A stretch of 64,000 bases of DNA, from NCBI GenBank assembly GCA_964016985.1, contig OZ024828.1, positions 74,707,264 to 74,771,263 of the forward strand, in the 5' to 3' direction. This document shows, in pieces, positions 19,406 through 31,000 of this stretch. Position numbers and translations under genes: made by a program. The DNA comes from Anodontia alba (lineage: Eukaryota; Mollusca; Bivalvia; Lucinida; Lucinidae). The number at the start of each line of letters is the position of its first letter. Positions within the stretch are counted from its first letter, which is position 1. Under the pieces are notes generated by a model. The model searched no databases. It saw only the letters and a list, made by a program, of their open reading frames with translations, and was not told the DNA's origin.

Positions 19406-20235
19406 TTGATTACTAATCGATAATCGATCGCAATGGTAGGACTGATAATCGACCAAGAAATGAAGGGGGTTAGGTAAAATAAAAGTTGTGCAAAGTTGCT
19501 CAAAATGAGTTTGTACAGTAAAAGAAGATGGTTAGTATAGTTAAAAGATAAACAAAAACAACAACAAAAAAAAAAACAAAAAAACAAAAAAACAACAACA
19601 AAAAACAGATACTGAAATGTAAGGTGATGTATGGACTACCCGGCAGACCGCATTACTGAAATGTGCCAGTGTATGTGAGTTGGTAGAGGTTTCCTAGGTG
19701 TAGGATTCCATATGACACGTGGTGGTGGTGGTGGTGGTGGGGGGGGGGGGGGGTGGGGTGTGGGTGGATTTCCTATATATGGCATAGTACGAATGTGCGT
19801 GCCGAATGGACCCCTTTTTCAGCGCTGCCAGGTAGACTCGTCCAAGTGGTAAGAACAGATGAGTGCACTTGGAAATTCGTGCCAGTGTACAAGATGACAG
19901 ATAAATGGCATTTAATTTGTGAAATACAATTGTTTTATTTGTAAACATGTATGCAAACAGCGAAAACTATATTCTATATGAATGGGTATAAAAATCAAAG
20001 GACAATATATGAATAGGTCAATATTCAAGTATATGATTTTTTTTCAAAGGCCAGATATATGAATGGGGTAGGTTTCGAAATACTGGCTCGCATACCCATA
20101 CCACAACTGCTCCCAAGTTACCCCCCCCCCCCCACCTCCCCCGCCCCCACGAGCCATATGAGTAAAAAAAGGCGCGTTTTTCATCCAAAACGTATTGACA
20201 GGTTTTCCATTTCGCCATAAAAACATATGTTGCTG
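19406..20235. other. Spacer with simple repeats
   Basis: AATCGATAATCGATCG at about 19416 echoes the 17.8-kb patch. A-rich (CAA)n sequence lies at 19553-19610 and (GGT)n with a G run at 19720-19760. A C run lies at about 20121-20133. No gene is seen. Confidence 0.5.
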
Positions 20236-20236
20236 C

Positions 20237-20497
20237 ATTATGGAAACAAGCCTATTCAAATATACTGAAAGTTTTACCACCAAAACATGACAATTTTCAG
20301 ATAAAAATTCTGATATTTTCATATTTCTGCTCAAAAATATAGATCGTGGGTACTCGTTAGAACCGCCTCGGCGAGGCGGTTCTAACGAGTACCCAGGATA
20401 TATGTTTTGAGATAATGTATACCCCTGTAAACCCCAGTTTTACTATATAAAAGTGGGGTTTAAGGGGGTCAACATTACATAGGTATGTTTTCGTGAT
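20237..20497. mobile_element. Hairpin MITE family B, copy 1
   Basis: Ends ATTATGGAAACAAGCCTATT and ATAGGTATGTTTTCGTGAT are inverted repeats. Inside, from the left: a TTTTCAGATAAAAATTCTGA block, a GCTCAAAA..GTGGGTACTCGTTAGAAC arm, a CCGCCTCGGCGAGGCGG centre with its mirrored arm, then TATACCCCTGTAAACCCC and GTGGGGTTTAAGGGGGTC, which also pair. Non-coding. Confidence 0.85.
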
Positions 20498-20504
20498 GGG
20501 TTAT

Positions 20505-20572
20505 CATAAAAGCGCTTCAGCGAAGTGCTGAGTACCACAAGATATGTTTTTGTGGAGAAACAGGAAAAATAT
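20505..20572. repeat. Half copy of the CTCATTAGAAGC palindrome
   Basis: AAAAGCGCTTCAGCGAAGTGCTGAGTACC runs into ATATGTTTTTGTGGAGAAA. Only the right half of the family palindrome is preserved. Confidence 0.6.
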
Positions 20573-20868
20573 TTAACTGATGTCCTCTTATCTGGAGCTT
20601 GTAAGATATGATCTAAATGCTCCAGTTATCTGAAATCCCAACATAGCCAGGTACTTCTCACTGTAGCTATCCTAAATTTGAACACGTACAGTTGACCCTT
20701 TGGTAATGTCTTGCAAGTGCTGTTGAAATAGTAGACTCGGAGTTGAATGCTCCTTTTGGAGTTTAAACTGCGTATTTAGATACGTTGTTTGTCCAGATAT
20801 TTAGATTAAATACAGTACTTTTTGTCCTCCTGTTAGGCAGTTAGTTAAATTTTCGATCAGTCGATTAA

Positions 20869-21088
20869 ATCAACCTTTACCACTCTCTGGGCTAATTCAG
20901 CAGATGACAAATTGAAAATATTTTCTTACTTTTCCCAGAAAATAGACTTTGACACTTCATGCAAATTGTCTCCTAAGGAGACTATTTGCATAAAATGTCT
21001 AATCTGTTTTTCAGGGGAAACCAAGAAAAAATATTTTAAAAATGTTTTCTGTTGAAATTTTTATCCAGCATGCTAAGCATTAATCTTT
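20869..21088. repeat. Palindromic repeat, GTCGTCTGCTGAA family
   Basis: Left landmark TTCAGCAGATGACAAATTG; right landmark TTTTCTGTTGAAATTTTTA, then CCAGCATGCTAAGCATTAA. A GCAAATTGTCTCCTAAGGAGAC palindrome marks the centre. Probably a non-autonomous element of unknown class. Confidence 0.7.
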
Positions 21089-21095
21089 TGTTGAC

Positions 21096-21233
21096 CAGGG
21101 CCCAGTTGTTCAAATCTAACGATGTCGTTAGTTAACGTATCATTAAAATTTTGATCTTTAAATATGGCATATACGCCAATATTTTTACTGAAAAATGTGA
21201 AATGCTTTGCAAAAGTTACTTATATTTTTTCAG

Positions 21234-21264
<31 letters not shown>

Positions 21265-21354
21265 TGAATTAGATATTGTAATTACTAGAACAGCTAACAT
21301 TTTGACCACTAACGAGCTTGATAAGCTAACGATGTTTTAAACAACTGGGCCCTG
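21096..21354. mobile_element. TIR MITE (CAGGGCCCAGTTGTT type)
   Basis: CAGGGCCCAGTTGTTCAAA at the left and TTTAAACAACTGGGCCCTG at the right, followed inward by inverted CTAACGATG blocks. The interior has a poly-A run. I could not see a target duplication. The CAGGG end suggests hAT, but the class is inferred. Confidence 0.7.
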
Positions 21355-22399
21355 GCTGCCACACAAAGCATGCATGACTTGGCTACGTCACAAAAAGCAT
21401 GCTTTTTGGTGAGTTATTTTCTACATGTATAATCCTGAAGTGCACAGGCGTTTGGTAAGAAGACTACTGAAAAGATACTTTGGATGAATGTAAGTACTTT
21501 AATGCAAATAATTTTACATTTTTAATACGTTAGTACATAATGAATTATAAGAATTTGCAGATTGATTGTACAGTATTAGAACCTTTGATGCACGTGCACT
21601 TTAAAAACACACAATTTTATGCCCCACGCTGCAATTTGTGTTTGTGAGGAGGGAGGTGCGGGGAAGGGAGCGGGAGGGGGTGCGAGGGTGGGTGGTGCAG
21701 GAGGAGGTGGAGGATATACTGTTTACTGTTTTTGTGCGACCGTCCGTATGCTCGTTCATCCGTTAAGTTACGTCTTTGTCCTTGCGGGGGATAAGCACTG
21801 CGTATTAGACTTTCGCGCGTATATGCTGAAAGGCCCTGCGACGTTTAGATCCACAGATCCAAGATAAGGTGCTTTTTTTCATCCAAAATTATTTATTTTT
21901 CTTATTTCTCCACAAAAAAATCGTATGTCATGGATACTCATTAGAAGTGCCTCAGTGATGCTTTTCTAATGAGTGCCACAATTTTTTTTTTTTCTGGAGA
22001 AAATTTTTTTTTTCTGCAGAATTTTTTTTTTTTTCTGGAGAAAAAAAACCAAAAAAAAAACCCAAAAAAAACCCTAAAAAACAACAAAAAAAACAAACAA
22101 AAAAAACAACAAAACAAACAAACTGGATTCCTCCCTTTCATTTAGTAAAAAGATACTAATTTCTTTCTATCTACCATTACTTCAATCGGTTGCATTTTTT
22201 GAACATTACCCACAGGGAGCTGGTTTTGCAGTCAGTGGTAGGATCTTTAACCTGCATAGGGGGTGGCCGGGTGTGGCAATGGTGTCGTGCATCTTACGTC
22301 ACTGGGGCGTCCAACTGATATTAGCTTACAGTTGGGCAAGGCCTGCTATCAATGTAGCAGGTAAGGGTACAGGGGCACGGGGTGTGTGTGTGTGGGGGG
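21355..22399. other. Spacer with G-rich and A/T-run sequence
   Basis: Includes a GGGAGGG-rich stretch at about 21645-21720, a degenerate CTCATTAGAAG palindrome at 21898-21985, and T, A and C-A runs to about 22120. GTCAGTGGTAGGATCTTTAA at about 22234 starts a stretch I could not assign. Confidence 0.5.
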
Positions 22400-22786
22400 G
22401 GGGGGGGGGGGGAATGTTTTTATTTCTTCTGTTTCTTCACTTTCATTCTTGTTCTCTTTCTTCCCTGTCCCTCTCTTTCATCTCTTCTATCTCTTTTCTC
22501 CCTTTCTCTGGGAGACGACACAAAATGACCCACAAGGGTTGACGTGTCGTTAACCCCCAACACAATCAACCAATTTAACCTGCATAGAGTATGCCCTTTC
22601 AGACTCTGGGGACCTTGAGTTAATATTCCCGCTCGAGGGATGGTGCACTGTATCAACATGATTCCTGCCAATAATGCTAATAGAGCAAGTTTGGACCCAG
22701 AAAATTTCTCACCCAAGTGAGAATCAAGCCCAGGACCTCTAAGCACCAGAGGCAAGTGCACTAACAACTGTAGTGCTACCATGCTC
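22400..22786 (-). mobile_element. tRNA-derived SINE family 2
   Basis: Minus strand: the head begins near 22786 with GGTAGCACTACAGTTGTTAG (A-box region) and CTGGGCTTGATTCTCA (B-box, 22718-22733). The body continues to GTTAACGACACGTCAACCC and GGGTCATTTTGTGTCG, and the 3' end is a purine-rich GAGAAAG/GATAGAAGAG stretch. Its 3' portion recurs at 26184-26345. The head is unlike SINE family 1. Confidence 0.7.
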
Positions 22787-22819
22787 TTTTATGATTATAT
22801 GAAACTGTAATTTTCACCT

Positions 22820-22884
22820 TGAGCATGCAGTATAGACCCAGATCACACATCAGAAAACATCTGATCAGGGTCTACACTGTTTGA
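22820..22884. repeat. Palindromic GACCC/GGGTC hairpin element
   Basis: GCAGTATAGACCCAGATCA and TGATCAGGGTCTACACTGTT face each other around ACATCAGAAAACATC. Dispersed copy of the 8.8-kb array hairpin. Confidence 0.75.
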
Positions 22885-22908
22885 GATCTATTAAGTAGTA
22901 TTTTAAAC

Positions 22909-23185
22909 ATTACGAAAACACGCCTATATAGTTTTGACCCCCTTAAACCCCACTTTTATACAGTAAAACTGGGGTTTACAGGGGTATACATTAATTTTCT
23001 TATTTCTGCTCAAAATCATAGATTGTGGATACTTGTTAGAGCTGCCTCATCAAGGCAGTTCTAACGAGTACCCACAATATATGTTTTGAGCAGAAATATA
23101 AAAAATATCAGAATTTTTTATCTGAAAGTTTTCATGTTTTGGTGGTAAAATTCTCAGTATATTTTAATAGGCATGTTTTTGTAAT
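22909..23185. mobile_element. Hairpin MITE family B, copy 2 (opposite orientation)
   Basis: ATTACGAAAACACGCCTATA at the left and TAATAGGCATGTTTTTGTAA at the right. The block order is reversed relative to copy 1: GACCCCCTTAAACCCC first, then the GAGCTGCCTCATCAAGGCAG centre, then the TTTTATCTGAAAGTTTTCAT block. Confidence 0.85.
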
Positions 23186-24294
23186 GCACATCAACAGGTA
23201 GTAAAGTAGGCTTGTTCAGACTTAGAAGAAGTATGGTAGGATGTCCTCCAAATACTTAAGATGAATATGCTATCCTAAAATCGTTTTACATTGCTCAGAG
23301 ACCAACCTGCCCCTACCAGAGTCCCCGACCACTCGCCAAAGTAAACCGCACCCCCACGCACACCCACGCAATCCGACAAGACAACCAGTTGTGGCCACAC
23401 GACCCGCCACTGCACCTTTGCTAAAACAGATTCCTAACGACCTTCGCTCCGACCCGGCACACCAGCGGCACACCCCCTTGTATCCCTCTAATGCCCATCC
23501 AGCCCCATGCCGAACCCCATGTCTGCCTCACCCATGCACCTCAATCCACAACTGCGACAGGGGATTTCGTACACGACACCACAAGCATCCCCCGCCACTT
23601 TTTTCCCCTAGATGAACCCAGACCTTCCTCAATGCGTAACACGTTCGCACAGACACCGATATGCCGTGCCCATTCACAACCCCGACCACGCCCTCCGACA
23701 AGCCCTCGACACACGGAACAACCACACAACATTTGTATACATACATCCCTACCAGTTTTTATGTCGTGCTGAGGTAAGCATTGGTTCATCCGAGCGTCGT
23801 GGGTTAGGGCAGGGGCTGGGTGCGGTGAGGGGGGTGGAGCATGCAGCCTGGGCGGCATTTTGGGTGCCATTATTTGTCGTGGGTGCCTGTCTGGTTGTAG
23901 GCGGTCCAGGATGTGATCAATTCGCATTTAACGGTGCCTGCGGGACCAAGTAACAGCGCCTGAGTGGATTATTTGTTAACACAAACACACAGTTTGCCAA
24001 TGACTTCCCAAATCCCGGACATACGCTTCTACCAATATTTCCTTCGTTCAGGCCTATGGGCATGGTGGGCGAAGCTTGCTTACCAAGTAATGCTTACTAT
24101 CTGCGGACGCCTGATTACACCCTTTGTTCTGGGGTCCATGTCTGTTGGTCTGAACATTCTGATTTGTCATTTGGTTATGGATTTATGAGTTTGGATTACG
24201 GCTTTGGTACCATGACCGCAACTACTTTCTTCCCTATATCCTTCTCTTTCATCTCTTCTACTATCTCTTCTCACCCTTTACCAAAATACAGGGT
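23186..24294. other. Unassigned stretch, partly C-rich
   Basis: Positions about 23295-23960 are unusually C-rich and GC-rich compared with the AT-rich surroundings, with several overlapping open frames on both strands up to 128 codons. None shows a recognisable motif. No tRNA or rRNA is seen. 23961-24294 is ordinary and unassigned. Confidence 0.45.
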
Positions 24295-24515
24295 TTCTGG
24301 CAATATATTGCCACAATATTGCTGCAATACCGCCGTAACCCATTCTGGCAGTATTGCGGCAGTGTTGCGGCAATACTGGATTTCGTATGCAAATTAGTTT
24401 CTTGCAATATTGCCAGAAATAACCCTTTCTGACAATACTACCAGAATTTTCCGCAATATTGTGGCAATATTGCGACAATATTGCAGCAATACTGCTAGAA
24501 GTTCTGGCAATAATA
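24295..24515. repeat. GCAATATTGC low-complexity array, left part
   Basis: Degenerate repeats of GGCAATATTGCCA, GCGGCAATACTG and TTGCGACAATATTGCAGC. The core GCAATATTGC is self-complementary, so the array is a chain of small palindromes. Confidence 0.8.
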
Positions 24516-25009
24516 TATCTCTTTGGATTGTGGCACTTCTTGACTTAATAAATTTCTATGTTTTTTGCTGTTATGATTTGCAGTTTCACGGATTTGACGA
24601 ACCAATAAAAATTATAGCACTTTCTTTTTTGGGGACAATAAATTAATCTCTCAAGCTAGATTTTATCCATCATACCCCATTGGTTATAGATGAACAGAAA
24701 CATTACTGGAAAAAAATGTAATGGGTATGGGTTTTAAGGTGGGTGGGGAATTACAATTAAGTTTATAGTTTAAATTACATTCTGCAGTCTACATTTTAAA
24801 GTCACATACAGTAACTTGATTAAATAGGCCCTATGAACAGTCATAAAAGAAACTTTATCAAACTTACCTACTGTAGTTAACTTAATGTGTGAATTTAATC
24901 CAAAAACAACACAAAGAAATAAAAGACTTTACAAGCATGCTTCCAACTTTTCCCTCCACATTTGAATTTACAGGAAACAGGAAATAAGTCAACAAAACTG
25001 AACATGTGT
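24516..25009. other. AT-rich spacer between the two GCAATATTGC blocks
   Basis: No feature recognised; possibly an insertion that split one array. Confidence 0.4.
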
Positions 25010-25225
25010 ATTATTTCTGGCAATAATTTGTTGCCAAAACATGTTGTGGCAATAAATTGTTGCCAGAAATCAGGTTGTTGTGGCAATAAAATGTGGCAAA
25101 AATGTTGCAGCAAATATTGCCAGAAACTGTATGATTATTGCCACAATTGTGGCAATATTGCAGCTTTTAGAGCCTGGTATTTCTGGCAACAAATCTATAT
25201 TGCGGCAATATTGCGACAAGACTGC
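25010..25225. repeat. GCAATATTGC low-complexity array, right part
   Basis: Same degenerate motif as the left part (TTTCTGGCAATAA, GTGGCAATATTGCAGC, TTGCGGCAATATTGCGAC). Confidence 0.8.
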
Positions 25226-25618
25226 CGCAGGGATAGACATGTCTGAGCACATAATGTGCACCCAGATCAAACACCACAGAAATTGAGACAGGCCTAGTGC
25301 AGCACCATACCGAACATTGAAGTATTGGGACAGACAGGTCTGAGGAAATAGTGTAGCTACAGATCAAACACCACAGCCATTTGGGACAAACAGGCCTGAG
25401 CAAACACTGTAGACCTGGACCGGACACTGCAGGTATTGGAACAGACAGGCAGTGTGCACCCAGATCAAACACACCAGCAAATGGGACAGACAGGCCAGAG
25501 CAAACACTGTGCACCCACTGTTTTGCTGTCTGTGGTTACTCCTGATCAAACACAGCAACAATAGGAACAGACGTGCCTGAGCAACCAGTGCACCCAGATC
25601 AAACACAGCAGCATTTGG

Positions 25619-25650
<32 letters not shown>

Positions 25651-26183
25651 GGCCCGAGCAAACAGTGTGCACCCAGATCAAACACAGTAGCAACTGGGAC
25701 ATACATGCCTGAGTAAACAGTGTGCACCCAGATCAAACATACAAAAGTATTAGAACAGACAGGCAGTGTCCACCCGGATCAAACACAGCAGCAATTGGGA
25801 CAGACAGGCCTGATCAAACAGTGTGCAACCAGATCAAACATAGCAACAGCAATAGGGACATAAAGGCCCTAGCAAACAGTGTGCAACCAGATCAAACACA
25901 GCAGCAATAAGGACAAACAGGCCTGAGCAAACAGTGTACCCAGATCAAACCAGATCAAATACAGCAGCATAGGGAGAAACAGGCCTTAGCAAACAGTATG
26001 CACCAAAATTAAACACAGCAGCAATAGGAACAGACATCCCTGAGTAAACAGCGTGCACCCAAATCAAACACAGCATCAATTGGGACAGACAGGCCTGATC
26101 AAACAGTGTGCACCCAGATCAAACACAGCAGCAAAAGGGACAAACAGGCCTGAGCAAACAGTGTGCACCCAGATCAAAGAGGG

Positions 26184-26345
26184 GGAATGTTTTATTTCTT
26201 CTGTTTCTTTACTTTCATTGCTGTTCCTCTTTCTTCCATTCTCTCTTTCATCTCCAACTATCTCTTCTATCTCTTTTCTCTCTTTCTCTGGGAGACAACA
26301 CAAAATGACCCACAAGGGTTGATGTGTCATTAAACCGCAACACAA
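26184..26345 (-). mobile_element. tRNA-derived SINE family 2, 3' fragment
   Basis: Closely matches 22410-22566, from the pyrimidine-rich stretch (on +) through GGGAGACAACACAAAATGAC and CACAAGGGTTGATGTGTC to CACAATCAA. The tRNA-like head is absent, so it is a 5'-truncated insertion in the 55-bp array. Confidence 0.8.
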
Positions 26346-26520
26346 TCAATTGGGACACACAGGCATGAGCAAACATTAATTGTTGACCCAGATCAAACTT
26401 CTCAGTAATAGGGGCATATAGGCCTGAGCAAACAGTGTAGACACAGATCAGACACTGCAATTGTTGTGGCAGACAGGCCTGAGCAAACAATGTAGACCCA
26501 GACCAGACACTACAAGTATT

Positions 26521-26827
26521 TGTCCAGTCTTGATGGCTCAGTTAGATGTGCGTCCGACTGGTGATGAGGAGATTGCGGGTTTGATGCCTGCCGGGTCGGC
26601 AACATTCTTTTGTGGAGATTGATCGATAAATATTTTCTAAGGTCATTGTCTCCCTTTTGCTGATTCAAGAAGGGCACTTGACAATTTCAGGTGAAAGAAT
26701 GCACAATACTGGTTAAACTCTTAGAGGACTAAGCCAGCTCAGTAAAAGTTGGCTAGGTAAACTGACTGCACTCGACATGACCCCAGTGGGTTGACTGGGC
26801 TGTTAAATCAAAACACATATTTATACA
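26521..26827 (+). mobile_element. tRNA-derived SINE family 1, plus-strand copy
   Basis: Head TGATGGCTCAGTTAGATGTG (A box) and GCGGGTTTGATGCC (B box), then GGTCGGCAACATTCTTT and the common body to GGGCTGTTAAATCAAAACAC. Flanked by TACAAGTATT (26511-26520) and TACAAGTAAGTATT (26828-26841), an imperfect target duplication that restores the 55-bp array unit. Confidence 0.85.
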
Positions 26828-27130
26828 TACAAGTAAGTATTGGGACAGACAGGCCTGAGCAAATGGTGTAGACCCAGTTCAAACACTGCAGAGATTATGA
26901 GAGACAGGCCAAACCAAAAAAGGGTAGACCCAGACCAGACACCGTAGGTACTGGGACAGACAGGTCTGAGTAAACAATATAGATCCAGATCAAATATCGC
27001 AGCAGTTGGGACAGACAGGACTGAACAAAAAGCGTAGACCCAGAGCAGGCACTGCAGGTACTGGGAATGACAGGTCTGGGCAAACTGTGAAGATTCATGT
27101 CAGACACCGCAGGTACTGGGTCAGACAGTA

Positions 27131-27686
27131 GTGCTAGGAACAATCTAAAGGCTGCCCATACATGGTGGCAAAATTTGATACCTCTGCACTTTATCATTAA
27201 ATATAAACAAAAATCACAAATGAAATGCATGTCTCTCAAATTTAATTTATAGCATAGGCTTATCAAATGGTTATTAATAGATAAAACTGCATTTTACAAG
27301 TATTAAACACTGACCTTCTATCTTGCCCAAATTTGGGACAAAAATGATCCTTTTTCTTTTTCATGAATACATAAAATACTTTAGTTTGTTTCAAAATGTA
27401 CTGTTATGCAGTTCAAAATTAAAATATCTAAATTCATTAAAATAGAGGCATATGTAAGCTACAAAATATGCAACTCAAACAGTGCTTTACAATGTACATT
27501 GACATTTTTACAATGTACATTGACATTAAAATGTACTAAGCTGCCTGACCACCCCTTGCACTTGCAGTTAGAATACTACATTTAGTATGTTAAGTATATA
27601 GTCTGTTACTATATTGCATATATGAATGTACAATATTTTAGTTTTGTGTATCAGTTTAGGTATACCTACAAACACTTTATTTTCAG
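27131..27686. other. Unassigned AT-rich spacer
   Basis: Contains a small direct duplication of TTTACAATGTACATTGACA near 27484-27525. The last ~15 bases are pyrimidine-rich and lead into the exon candidate. Confidence 0.5.
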
Positions 27687-27743
27687 ATGGAACCAAACAA
27701 CCTGACATCAAAAGTACTGTGATTTGGGAGATGGTGATGAAAG
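27687..27743 (+). other. Candidate 57-bp host exon
   Basis: CACTTTATTTTCAG is a good acceptor and AAAG-GTAGGT a good donor. Of the three frames only one is open across the exon, giving x-GTKQPDIKSTVIWEMVMK-x with split codons at both ends. The length is a multiple of three, so it could be skipped without a frameshift. The peptide is not recognised. No second exon can be tied to it in this window, so the claim rests on splice sites and one open frame. Confidence 0.35.
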
Positions 27744-27867
27744 GTAGGTACTTGCAATACCATTATTTACCCAGACATCAGTGAAAAGCTAATTTTTTTT
27801 TTACGTATTTTGCCTTCCTTGTTTTTAGCACATATATAAAAATGAAACAGCATTTCTTCGAAATGGA

Positions 27868-28028
27868 CCAGCGTTTCTTCGACAGTCTTCTCTACTAACC
27901 GCCCTAGCGCCCGTCTCACGACCGTCTTCTCTCAAGTTCTCTTTTAGGCGTCTCCCCCCGCGACCGTTCTGTTCTGCTGTTCTGTGGTTACTCCCGAGCG
28001 AATATTCTTGCGTAGGTAGGTAAGGGTT
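27868..28028. repeat. Left edge of the satellite (composite monomer)
   Basis: Starts GCGTTTCTTCGACAGTCTTC and keeps the CTACTAACCGCCCTAGCGCC segment that core monomers lack. It then repeats CGACCGTCTTCTCTCAAG and continues as a normal 121-bp monomer. It looks like a junction between the old and new monomer types. Confidence 0.85.
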
Positions 28029-31000
28029 AAGCGTTTCTTCGACCGTCTTCTCTCAAGTTCTCTTTTAGGCGTCTCCCCCCGCGACCGTTCTGTTCTGCTG
28101 TTCTGTGGTTACTCCCGAGCGAATATTCTTGCGTAGGTAGGTAAGGGTTAAGCGTTTCTTCGACCGTCTTCTCTCAAGTTCTCTTTTAGGCGTCTCCCCC
28201 CGCGACCGTTCTGTTCTGCTGTTCTGTGGTTACTCCCGAGCGAATATTCTTGCGTAGGTAGGTAAGGGTTAAGCGTTTCTTCGACCGTCTTCTCTCAAGT
28301 TCTCTTTTAGGCGTCTCCCCCCGCGACCGTTCTGTTCTGCTGTTCTGTGGTTACTCCCGAGCGAATATTCTTGCGTAGGTAGGTAAGGGTTAAGCGTTTC
28401 TTCGACCGTCTTCTCTCAAGTTCTCTTTTAGGCGTCTCCCCCCGCGACCGTTCTGTTCTGCTGTTCTGTGGTTACTCCCGAGCGAATATTCTTGCGTAGG
28501 TAGGTAAGGGTTAAGCGTTTCTTCGACCGTCTTCTCTCAAGTTCTCTTTTAGGCGTCTCCCCCCGCGACCGTTCTGTTCTGCTGTTCTGTGGTTACTCCC
28601 GAGCGAATATTCTTGCGTAGGTAGGTAAGGGTTAAGCGTTTCTTCGACCGTCTTCTCTCAAGTTCTCTTTTAGGCGTCTCCCCCCGCGACCGTTCTGTTC
28701 TGCTGTTCTGTGGTTACTCCCGAGCGAATATTCTTGCGTAGGTAGGTAAGGGTTAAGCGTTTCTTCGACCGTCTTCTCTCAAGTTCTCTTTTAGGCGTCT
28801 CCCCCCGCGACCGTTCTGTTCTGCTGTTCTGTGGTTACTCCCGAGCGAATATTCTTGCGTAGGTAGGTAAGGGTTAAGCGTTTCTTCGACCGTCTTCTCT
28901 CAAGTTCTCTTTTAGGCGTCTCCCCCCGCGACCGTTCTGTTCTGCTGTTCTGTGGTTACTCCCGAGCGAATATTCTTGCGTAGGTAGGTAAGGGTTAAGC
29001 GTTTCTTCGACCGTCTTCTCTCAAGTTCTCTTTTAGGCGTCTCCCCCCGCGACCGTTCTGTTCTGCTGTTCTGTGGTTACTCCCGAGCGAATATTCTTGC
29101 GTAGGTAGGTAAGGGTTAAGCGTTTCTTCGACCGTCTTCTCTCAAGTTCTCTTTTAGGCGTCTCCCCCCGCGACCGTTCTGTTCTGCTGTTCTGTGGTTA
29201 CTCCCGAGCGAATATTCTTGCGTAGGTAGGTAAGGGTTAAGCGTTTCTTCGACCGTCTTCTCTCAAGTTCTCTTTTAGGCGTCTCCCCCCGCGACCGTTC
29301 TGTTCTGCTGTTCTGTGGTTACTCCCGAGCGAATATTCTTGCGTAGGTAGGTAAGGGTTAAGCGTTTCTTCGACCGTCTTCTCTCAAGTTCTCTTTTAGG
29401 CGTCTCCCCCCGCGACCGTTCTGTTCTGCTGTTCTGTGGTTACTCCCGAGCGAATATTCTTGCGTAGGTAGGTAAGGGTTAAGCGTTTCTTCGACCGTCT
29501 TCTCTCAAGTTCTCTTTTAGGCGTCTCCCCCCGCGACCGTTCTGTTCTGCTGTTCTGTGGTTACTCCCGAGCGAATATTCTTGCGTAGGTAGGTAAGGGT
29601 TAAGCGTTTCTTCGACCGTCTTCTCTCAAGTTCTCTTTTAGGCGTCTCCCCCCGCGACCGTTCTGTTCTGCTGTTCTGTGGTTACTCCCGAGCGAATATT
29701 CTTGCGTAGGTAGGTAAGGGTTAAGCGTTTCTTCGACCGTCTTCTCTCAAGTTCTCTTTTAGGCGTCTCCCCCCGCGACCGTTCTGTTCTGCTGTTCTGT
29801 GGTTACTCCCGAGCGAATATTCTTGCGTAGGTAGGTAAGGGTTAAGCGTTTCTTCGACCGTCTTCTCTCAAGTTCTCTTTTAGGCGTCTCCCCCCGCGAC
29901 CGTTCTGTTCTGCTGTTCTGTGGTTACTCCCGAGCGAATATTCTTGCGTAGGTAGGTAAGGGTTAAGCGTTTCTTCGACCGTCTTCTCTCAAGTTCTCTT
30001 TTAGGCGTCTCCCCCCGCGACCGTTCTGTTCTGCTGTTCTGTGGTTACTCCCGAGCGAATATTCTTGCGTAGGTAGGTAAGGGTTAAGCGTTTCTTCGAC
30101 CGTCTTCTCTCAAGTTCTCTTTTAGGCGTCTCCCCCCGCGACCGTTCTGTTCTGCTGTTCTGTGGTTACTCCCGAGCGAATATTCTTGCGTAGGTAGGTA
30201 AGGGTTAAGCGTTTCTTCGACCGTCTTCTCTCAAGTTCTCTTTTAGGCGTCTCCCCCCGCGACCGTTCTGTTCTGCTGTTCTGTGGTTACTCCCGAGCGA
30301 ATATTCTTGCGTAGGTAGGTAAGGGTTAAGCGTTTCTTCGACCGTCTTCTCTCAAGTTCTCTTTTAGGCGTCTCCCCCCGCGACCGTTCTGTTCTGCTGT
30401 TCTGTGGTTACTCCCGAGCGAATATTCTTGCGTAGGTAGGTAAGGGTTAAGCGTTTCTTCGACCGTCTTCTCTCAAGTTCTCTTTTAGGCGTCTCCCCCC
30501 GCGACCGTTCTGTTCTGCTGTTCTGTGGTTACTCCCGAGCGAATATTCTTGCGTAGGTAGGTAAGGGTTAAGCGTTTCTTCGACCGTCTTCTCTCAAGTT
30601 CTCTTTTAGGCGTCTCCCCCCGCGACCGTTCTGTTCTGCTGTTCTGTGGTTACTCCCGAGCGAATATTCTTGCGTAGGTAGGTAAGGGTTAAGCGTTTCT
30701 TCGACCGTCTTCTCTCAAGTTCTCTTTTAGGCGTCTCCCCCCGCGACCGTTCTGTTCTGCTGTTCTGTGGTTACTCCCGAGCGAATATTCTTGCGTAGGT
30801 AGGTAAGGGTTAAGCGTTTCTTCGACCGTCTTCTCTCAAGTTCTCTTTTAGGCGTCTCCCCCCGCGACCGTTCTGTTCTGCTGTTCTGTGGTTACTCCCG
30901 AGCGAATATTCTTGCGTAGGTAGGTAAGGGTTAAGCGTTTCTTCGACCGTCTTCTCTCAAGTTCTCTTTTAGGCGTCTCCCCCCGCGACCGTTCTGTTCT

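Larger units (their letters stand above)
25230..27130. repeat. ~55-bp tandem array (GAGCAAACAGTGTGCACCCAG)
   Basis: Roughly thirty degenerate units of the form GGCCTGAGCAAACAGTGTGC, then ACCCAGATCAAACACAGCAG, then CAATTGGGACAGACA. The GCAAACAGTGTxxACCCAGATCA core is the left arm of the window's dispersed GACCC/GGGTC hairpin without its right arm. A local (GACA)n expansion lies at about 25619-25651. The array is interrupted by SINE fragments at 26184-26345 and 26521-26827. Confidence 0.88.

Noticed and set aside
23541..23927. 128-residue minus-strand open frame as a gene
   Set aside because: Overlapping frames on both strands are equally open because of the C-rich composition; no domain was recognised, so only the compositional anomaly is reported.
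25230..27130. CRISPR-like regular array
   Set aside because: Repeats and the segments between them are both conserved and degenerate; there are no unique spacers, and the context is eukaryotic.
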